Below are positions 58,936 to 64,000 of a stretch of DNA of 64,000 bases, piece after piece. Positions within the stretch are counted from its first letter, which is position 1; each line of letters begins with the position of its first letter. The DNA lies in NCBI RefSeq assembly GCF_024734895.1, contig NZ_CP091430.1, positions 7,379,501 to 7,443,500 on the forward strand. Direction: 5' to 3'. The DNA is from Paenibacillus spongiae (GTDB taxonomy: Bacteria; Bacillota; Bacilli; Paenibacillales; Paenibacillaceae). The translations under genes and the position numbers were made by a program. A model generated the notes under the pieces. That model was not told the origin of the DNA and searched no databases. It worked only from the letters and a program-made list of their open reading frames with translations.

Positions 58936-59057
58936 TCGTTCATCCTCCTGAATGATGGTATTGATGGTCTCTTGCGTTCCTTGCTCCTATTCGCTTCTTC
59001 TCTCTGCTCAGCCAACGCTCCTAGGACATCACTCCCTTCAAAGGCTGCCGCATGCGG

Positions 59058-60020
59058 CTATTCGACGATCCCGCTGCGCTCCACGCTCTCCATAAGATAG
59101 CGCTGCGCGAAGAAGAAGATCGCCAGCAGCGGAGCGATGGTCAGGAAGCTGGCCGACATCTTGATTGCCTCGATAAGAACCGGCGCGGCGTCTTCCTGAC
59201 TCAGCATCGCTTTGATGCTGTTATCGAGGAACGACATCTGCATGGCAAGCGGCACATTGTCCGTCTGACCCAGGAACATTCTCGGGTAATACGTGTCGTT
59301 CCACGTCCAGACGAACGAGAACATGCCTACGATCAGCACGGCCGGCTTCGCGAGCGGGAACATGACCCTCCAATAGAAGCGGAACGCGCTCGCGCCGTCG
59401 ATCTTCGCGGCTTCCTCCAATTCCTTCGGCTGCGTCGTATAGAACTGCCGGAAGATGATGACGAACAGCGCCCCTTTGATCCCAAAGCCGAATATCGCCG
59501 GTATGACGAGCGAAGTCAGATGATTCTGAAACCCCAGCTTCGTATACATGATGATCATCGGCAGCACGATAACCTGCGGCGGAATAATGAACGACATAAC
59601 CAGCAGGAACACCAGCAGCTTCTTGAATGGGAACGACATCCGGGCGAGCGCGTACCCCATAAGTCCGCATGTGATGATGTGAAACACGGCGACCAAGCCG
59701 GACACCATCATGCTGATCGTGAGCGTCTGGGCGTAATTGAGCGCTTGCCACGCGCTTCCCAGATGACCCCAATAGATCTCGTTCGGAATCCAGGCGACCG
59801 TCGGGTCGACCAGGTCCTTTTCATTCATGACCATCTTGACGATCATCTTCATAACCGGATTCAGATAGATGTATGCCGTTATGATCAGAATCCAATATAG
59901 AAACAGCTTGAACACGAGACCGCGGTTGATTTCCCGGCCGAGAATGGCGTACCTCAGCGTCTCAAGGCCGATGCCGGTCCACCTGTTCGCGGCCCTGAGC
60001 TTGTTCACGATAACGTTCAA
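59058..60020 (-). CDS. Carbohydrate ABC transporter permease, CUT1 MalG type
   Basis: About 320 residues from a TTG start (60020) with AGGAGG eight bases upstream; a longer reading to 60056 would overlap the preceding permease gene and include the ribosome binding site. Six membrane segments, EAA loop ELEEAAKIDGASAFRFYWRVMFP and the C-terminal SVERSGIVE typical of the group. It resembles the permease at 12021-12971, which holds the equivalent position after another DUF5696 gene. It partners the MalF-type protein encoded just upstream. Confidence 0.92.
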   Translation of the reverse strand: MNVIVNKLRAANRWTGIGLETLRYAILGREINRGLVFKLFLYWILIITAYIYLNPVMKMIVKMVMNEKDLVDPTVAWIPNEIYWGHLGSAWQALNYAQTLTISMMVSGLVAVFHIITCGLMGYALARMSFPFKKLLVFLLVMSFIIPPQVIVLPMIIMYTKLGFQNHLTSLVIPAIFGFGIKGALFVIIFRQFYTTQPKELEEAAKIDGASAFRFYWRVMFPLAKPAVLIVGMFSFVWTWNDTYYPRMFLGQTDNVPLAMQMSFLDNSIKAMLSQEDAAPVLIEAIKMSASFLTIAPLLAIFFFAQRYLMESVERSGIVE

Positions 60021-60033
60021 TTCGAACACCTCC

Positions 60034-60897
60034 TTACCTTCCGGCTCCCGCCGCATGTTTGTTGATTCGGTTGTAGAGCAGCAAGACGGTCGACAGGAAG
60101 CTTACGATGATAATGAAATAAATCCATGCCAGCGCGCTGTTGTAGCCATAGTTTCCGGTATTGATCAGCTCGATGACGGGGTTGTACGGGAATGTGAACA
60201 TGTCGACCACGGTATAGATCAAGTTGAGCAAAATATATGGCGACATGGCCGGCAGCGTAATTTTCCAAAATACTTCCCACGGCGAAGCGCCGTCGATTCT
60301 CGCGGATTCGTAGGCGGATTTCGATATCGTCTGCCGCCCGGCCAGAAAGTTCAGAATCTGCACGCCGGAATACCAAAGCACGAGCACGAACCGGTTCAGC
60401 ACATCCTGCACGGGCTTCGCCCAGGAGCTGTCGCCGAGAAACTGGTTCAAGTATTGGCCGAGCGAGAACCGGTCGAGAAAACCGAGCGTCCCCTCCCCCT
60501 GGTTCACGAACTCGGTCAAAATGTAACCGGACGTAAAGATGATCGGCAGGAAGAATACGACGCGGAACAACGCTCTTCCGGGAAAGTTCTGATTGAGCAT
60601 GATCGCGATGAACAAGGAGAAGACGAGAATGACCGGCACCATGATGACGATTTCCTGGAAGAACGGTATCAGCTTGTCGTACAGCTCCGAGCTGCCGAAC
60701 AAGATCTCGCGGTAGTAGTTCACGCCGTTAAATTCGTATTTGAACCGGTACGGCAGAACCGTTACTTTATGGAAGCTCATGTACATCGAGAAGAACAGCG
60801 GAAATGCCATGAAGAATAAGAAGCCGAGCAGCCACGGTCCGACGAAAAGCAATGTTTCCATGTTGCGCAGCCGCAGCGCGCTCACGAGTTTGCGCAT
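60034..60897 (-). CDS. Carbohydrate ABC transporter permease, CUT1 MalF type
   Basis: 287 residues, six membrane segments, N-terminus METLLFVGPWLLGFLFFMAF and EAA loop YESARIDGASPWEVFWKITLP. The ATG lies just beyond the stop of the DUF5696 gene, with GAGGGAAG as ribosome binding site inside that gene's end. It resembles the permease at 13376-14263, which follows the other DUF5696 gene; the shared IIYTV/LIYTV region after the EAA loop supports this. No ATPase is encoded in the locus. Confidence 0.92.
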   Translation of the reverse strand: MRKLVSALRLRNMETLLFVGPWLLGFLFFMAFPLFFSMYMSFHKVTVLPYRFKYEFNGVNYYREILFGSSELYDKLIPFFQEIVIMVPVILVFSLFIAIMLNQNFPGRALFRVVFFLPIIFTSGYILTEFVNQGEGTLGFLDRFSLGQYLNQFLGDSSWAKPVQDVLNRFVLVLWYSGVQILNFLAGRQTISKSAYESARIDGASPWEVFWKITLPAMSPYILLNLIYTVVDMFTFPYNPVIELINTGNYGYNSALAWIYFIIIVSFLSTVLLLYNRINKHAAGAGR

Positions 60898-60898
60898 T

Positions 60899-63340
60899 TC
60901 ACTTCCCTCCCTCGATCGCGATAAAGTCTTTCGCCGGTATGTCCAGTCCGTTCATCCGGTACGGTTCATCGTTGTAGTTGACGACGATCCGCTTGCCGCC
61001 TGCATAGCGGGTTTCCCGAATGCCGTCATCCAGCTGGCGGTGACCGACGATGAACTGGTCCTGAACGTCGCCGAGCGCTGCGTTGAAGCGCTTGTACGCG
61101 CTCGAGATGTCATCCGCCCAGTCGGCATAATACGTGCTGTACAAATGATCGAGCGATACGGTTTTCAGCAGCGACTGCGACTGCTCATACGTCAGAAGGA
61201 ACGAGGGAACGGCGCCGTATTCAATCGACTTGAGCAAATATTCCCGGTAGTTATCCGCCATGTTGGCATACCCCGAAGAATAGCCGACCAGCCCGTGGAG
61301 CGCGATTTGGGCGAACGGCACCGAACTGTCGGCGAACAAGTCGAACGAATACTCGTCCTGAAGGCCAAGCATGTTCGAAGCGTGCTTCAGCGCGTAGAAA
61401 TTGCCGTCCGCAACGTCCACGCGTCCGAACGTCTCCTTCGTCTTGCGCATGATCGTCTCCTGGATGTCCATCGCCTGCTGCCGCGTCGCGGCATACTTAT
61501 CGTTGTAATCGCTGTTCAGCATAGAACCGACGGCTCCCGAGAAGGCGATCCCGTCCACGCCGAGCGCCTTCACCTTGTCGAGGTCGCGAAGAATGTAGTT
61601 CTCGCTGAACCGCGGGCTGACGAACGTTAATGCCCTGCCGTTCGGGGACGAACTGTCGCCGATAATGACCGATCCGAGGTCGCGAAGCCCGTCGCGGCTC
61701 TTGCGAAAGCCGTTCGCGCCTGTGTTGTTGAACGTGAGGAAAGATCCATCCAGCGTCACCGTGCCGTTCTTCTTGCGAGCGTACGCCGCGAGCTCCTTCA
61801 TGCCCTCGCTTCCCCCGATCCGGTGATCCACCTTCATCTGGCCCCCATAGTCGCTGTTTCCGCCCTTCTGCCAGCCGGTATACAGAATCGACATCCGGGC
61901 CACGCCTTGCCCGGTCAATCGGTCGATAATGGACACCGCTTGTTCAGTCGTCGTGAGCGGCATGTACGAGTTGAAGAGGAAGCCCTTCTTCTCGTCCGCC
62001 CCGAGCAAGCCGATCTGCAGGCTGATGTTCGCATCTTTGGGCTGTAACGGGCGCATGCCCTCTTCCTCCAGCAAGGCTTTGCGGTAACGGGACGCCATCC
62101 CGACGTAGTCGGCTTCCGCTTTGCCTAGGAAGTAGTAGCGTACGGAGCGTCCCGATTCCGTCCGGTCTTTGGCATAGGCGAGGAAGCCCTCGGTCTTGCG
62201 CGTGTTGGTCGGTTGAAAATACGGGAACCGGTAGCCGTGCTCGGCCGCGATCCAGTTGTACGGGCCGAATGATCGCGAAGGCGCCGCTACGACGCTGGCG
62301 TACTCGGCCCCGTCCCGTATGACCGCAAGCATAGCGCGGTCGCCGGATTTGATGCCGAATACCGGCATGCGGACCGGCTTGCGGATCGACAGCGAACGGT
62401 TGTTGCTGAACGCCCAGTCCTCTCCGTACACGCGCTCGTTGTAATAGTTGCTCTGCGTGCTGGGACGGTCGTTCTGAAACCGGACGAGCATCCCGGGACC
62501 ATCCGGCACGAACAGATATCCGTCCTGCGAATCCGACGTATCCGCGCCGAGAAACGGATATAAGCGGATGCCGGATATCCGGGCATTCGGGTCCTTCTGG
62601 TTCTTGCGCATTCGTTCGTATTCCTTCATCTCGTCCTTGGTCTTCCCGTCCTTCACCCCTTCGTCAACGATGCGCGTCTCCACGAAATCGTCCTGGAGCC
62701 GGACCTCGACCGGGATCGCGAATCCGATCGCCGGCATCGCGAACGTCAGCTTGAAGCCGCCCTCCGTCAGCTCGAAGCCGGCGACGGCGCCCTTCTGATC
62801 GAGCAGGTTGGTATCTTTCACTTGGTTCTTCTGATTGCTGTTCAGCTCCACATAACGAACGAGCAGCGCCGACTGCATATGCGTCTTCCATGCGCCGGCG
62901 GCCTCCTCCTCATTCCAGCCTTCCGGATCCGGGTATGAGCGGAATACGTTGCCGTTTCGCTTGTCGATCACGATAAAATGGCCTGTCTTCGGATGCGCCC
63001 TTAACTGCAGCACAGCGCTGTCGGCAGCCGGGACAAACTCGTCGTCCCGCGGAAATGGAGATGCGCTGTCGGCGGTTGCCGGGCTATCCGCGGCTGATTG
63101 GCTGCCGGCGGCAGCGGCAGGCGCGGCCGCGCTTTCGCGGCTTTCGGCATTCGTCTCCGTTACGGACGGTTTCGCCTTCGTATCGGATGCGCTCGACGCC
63201 GCCTTCACCGTTGACGGCGAGCCGGCCGAAGGCGGACGCGCTTGGCCGGCGGCGCTTAGACCGGCCGTCGCGGCGATTCCGGCCACTATCGCGGCGATAG
63301 CGATCAGCCGGACGCGCTTGATTCGGTTCTGACGGCTCAC
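60899..63340 (-). CDS. DUF5696-type protein (second locus)
   Basis: About 813 residues from a GTG start (63340) with AGGAGG upstream; an open frame to 63526 only shadows the Yip1 gene. N-terminal membrane segment (about 10-30), then a long Ala/Ser/Pro/Thr-rich linker (30-110), so the rest lies outside the membrane. The core matches the protein at 14260-16836: VRFQNDRPSTQS (compare IHLNNGKTAALP), RMSILYTGWQKGGNSDYGG (compare NIQLRYSGWFNKGMNHDY), FAQIALHGLVGYSS (compare FYQMVLHGFVDYAG) and RIVVNYN near the end (compare TITVNYN). The start overlaps the end of the Yip1 gene and the stop meets the permease gene. Function unknown; a glycan-handling role is inferred. Confidence 0.85.
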   Translation of the reverse strand: MSRQNRIKRVRLIAIAAIVAGIAATAGLSAAGQARPPSAGSPSTVKAASSASDTKAKPSVTETNAESRESAAAPAAAAGSQSAADSPATADSASPFPRDDEFVPAADSAVLQLRAHPKTGHFIVIDKRNGNVFRSYPDPEGWNEEEAAGAWKTHMQSALLVRYVELNSNQKNQVKDTNLLDQKGAVAGFELTEGGFKLTFAMPAIGFAIPVEVRLQDDFVETRIVDEGVKDGKTKDEMKEYERMRKNQKDPNARISGIRLYPFLGADTSDSQDGYLFVPDGPGMLVRFQNDRPSTQSNYYNERVYGEDWAFSNNRSLSIRKPVRMPVFGIKSGDRAMLAVIRDGAEYASVVAAPSRSFGPYNWIAAEHGYRFPYFQPTNTRKTEGFLAYAKDRTESGRSVRYYFLGKAEADYVGMASRYRKALLEEEGMRPLQPKDANISLQIGLLGADEKKGFLFNSYMPLTTTEQAVSIIDRLTGQGVARMSILYTGWQKGGNSDYGGQMKVDHRIGGSEGMKELAAYARKKNGTVTLDGSFLTFNNTGANGFRKSRDGLRDLGSVIIGDSSSPNGRALTFVSPRFSENYILRDLDKVKALGVDGIAFSGAVGSMLNSDYNDKYAATRQQAMDIQETIMRKTKETFGRVDVADGNFYALKHASNMLGLQDEYSFDLFADSSVPFAQIALHGLVGYSSGYANMADNYREYLLKSIEYGAVPSFLLTYEQSQSLLKTVSLDHLYSTYYADWADDISSAYKRFNAALGDVQDQFIVGHRQLDDGIRETRYAGGKRIVVNYNDEPYRMNGLDIPAKDFIAIEGGK

Positions 63341-64000
63341 ATGGACACCTCCTGATAAATCGTGTACACGAAATCCTGAACCTCGGTAGACAGCCCAAAT
63401 GTAATCGAGATGAGCACCCACAGCACGATCATGGCAATGCCGGTAAGCAGGATGTTGACGATCGTCTCCCCGACGCCGAAGTTCTGCGTCGCCTGAATTT
63501 TCCAGAAGAATAGCAGACCGCACCACACGTACATCCCCGTTTCGATGAAATGATAGATCGAGCTCTCGCTCATCGTCATCACATTCGAAGCGACCGCCAG
63601 AGGCAGACCGAGCAGCACGATCGGAAACAAGGCGTACGAGCTGCCGATGAACACGTCCTTAAACCGGGCTTCGCCCTGCGTGATGCTGCCGATCAAGTAG
63701 TTGCATACAAGCCAGGTCAGCCATGTGACGCCGAACACGGTCAGAAAGGTCGTGCTCCGGTCGCTGCCCGGGATCGGGATGAACGTGAAGCTCGTGTAGA
63801 ACTGCTTCACGAGCAGCACGCAAGCCGTCATGCCGAGGATCAGCAGCGCGCTTAGGCCGCTTCCCTTCTTGCTGTAGCGCAAATCGGCAAAGCCTTCGAG
63901 CGGATGCCTCAATATCGTAAACGCATGCCTGAGCTGACCGATCAGTTCAAGTCCTCTTCTCCCCGGAACTCGCTTGCGCTTGCGCAAGGAAGGCAGCCTG
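63337..64000 (-). CDS. Yip1-family membrane protein, C-terminal part (cut by window edge)
   Basis: At least 220 residues; the frame stays open to the window edge, so the N-terminus is missing or starts near 63987 at a TTG. About five membrane helices: LSALLILGMTACVLLVKQFY, TVFGVTWLTWLVCNYLI, the motif SITQGEARFKDVFIGSSYAL, MYVWCGLLFFWKIQ, and a last helix pair. It corresponds to the membrane part of the NHL-TPR-Yip1 protein at 16851-18941 (compare LMDGEGKFKDIVMAAGYAML). Whether NHL repeats precede it cannot be seen. Its stop overlaps the GTG start of the DUF5696 gene. Confidence 0.82.
   Translation of the reverse strand, partial: RLPSLRKRKRVPGRRGLELIGQLRHAFTILRHPLEGFADLRYSKKGSGLSALLILGMTACVLLVKQFYTSFTFIPIPGSDRSTTFLTVFGVTWLTWLVCNYLIGSITQGEARFKDVFIGSSYALFPIVLLGLPLAVASNVMTMSESSIYHFIETGMYVWCGLLFFWKIQATQNFGVGETIVNILLTGIAMIVLWVLISITFGLSTEVQDFVYTIYQEVSM

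Noticed and set aside
63338..63526. N-terminal extension of the second DUF5696 protein
   Set aside because: It overlaps the Yip1 gene; a GTG at 63340 with AGGAGG gives a normal membrane-anchor N-terminus.

Overview
The window looks like a chromosomal segment of a Paenibacillus-type bacterium (Bacillota, Paenibacillaceae). This is inferred from the gene families and not from a marker gene: many CUT1 sugar-import proteins without their own ATPase, YesM/YesN-type two-component systems, DUF5696 and Yip1-family membrane proteins, strong AGGAGG-type ribosome binding sites, frequent TTG/GTG starts, cre-like boxes and several families of short intergenic repeats. No rRNA, tRNA, CRISPR array, prophage or intact insertion sequence was seen. 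Most genes lie on the minus strand.

Layout. (1) 1-8006: a nucleoside uptake and breakdown operon on the minus strand: RbsR-like repressor, ribokinase, BMP-family lipoprotein, two-domain ATPase, two permeases (order as in nupNOPQ) and two nucleoside hydrolases, behind a sigma-A-type promoter with repeated RbsR-like boxes and a cre-like site. (2) 8069-11833: an NADH-dehydrogenase-like flavoprotein with an ECF41-type sigma factor and a matching ECF41 promoter, a small protein, a CBS-domain protein and a MarR regulator. (3) 12021-32025: a large carbohydrate locus with a YesM/YesN pair, four extracellular solute-binding proteins, two CUT1 permease pairs, an NHL-TPR-Yip1 membrane protein and a DUF5696 protein. 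(4) 32501-36132: a metallophosphoesterase, an S41 peptidase fragment, a LysR regulator and an EamA transporter. (5) 36411-41900: a sugar MFS transporter beside a three-gene sensor (sugar-binding protein, histidine kinase, AraC-type response regulator). (6) 42089-51191: HxlR regulator, MFS exporter, aldo/keto reductase, adenine deaminase, a 1.2-kb repeat-rich non-coding stretch, an SDR, a YdeI-like protein and a luciferase-like oxidoreductase. (7) 51397-64000: a second carbohydrate locus with two solute-binding proteins, a membrane-bound AraC regulator, a GH85 endo-beta-N-acetylglucosaminidase without a signal peptide, a permease pair, and a second Yip1 plus DUF5696 pair.

The most striking pattern is that loci 3 and 7 share the module Yip1 protein > DUF5696 protein > MalF-type permease > MalG-type permease in the same order and with overlapping or nearly touching genes. 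This suggests an uncharacterised envelope glycan-import apparatus that borrows a shared ATPase from elsewhere. Intergenic DNA holds a five-unit 39-bp hairpin array, a dispersed ~88-bp repeat, a ~65-73-bp element with inverted ends and a 212-bp-period tandem duplication.
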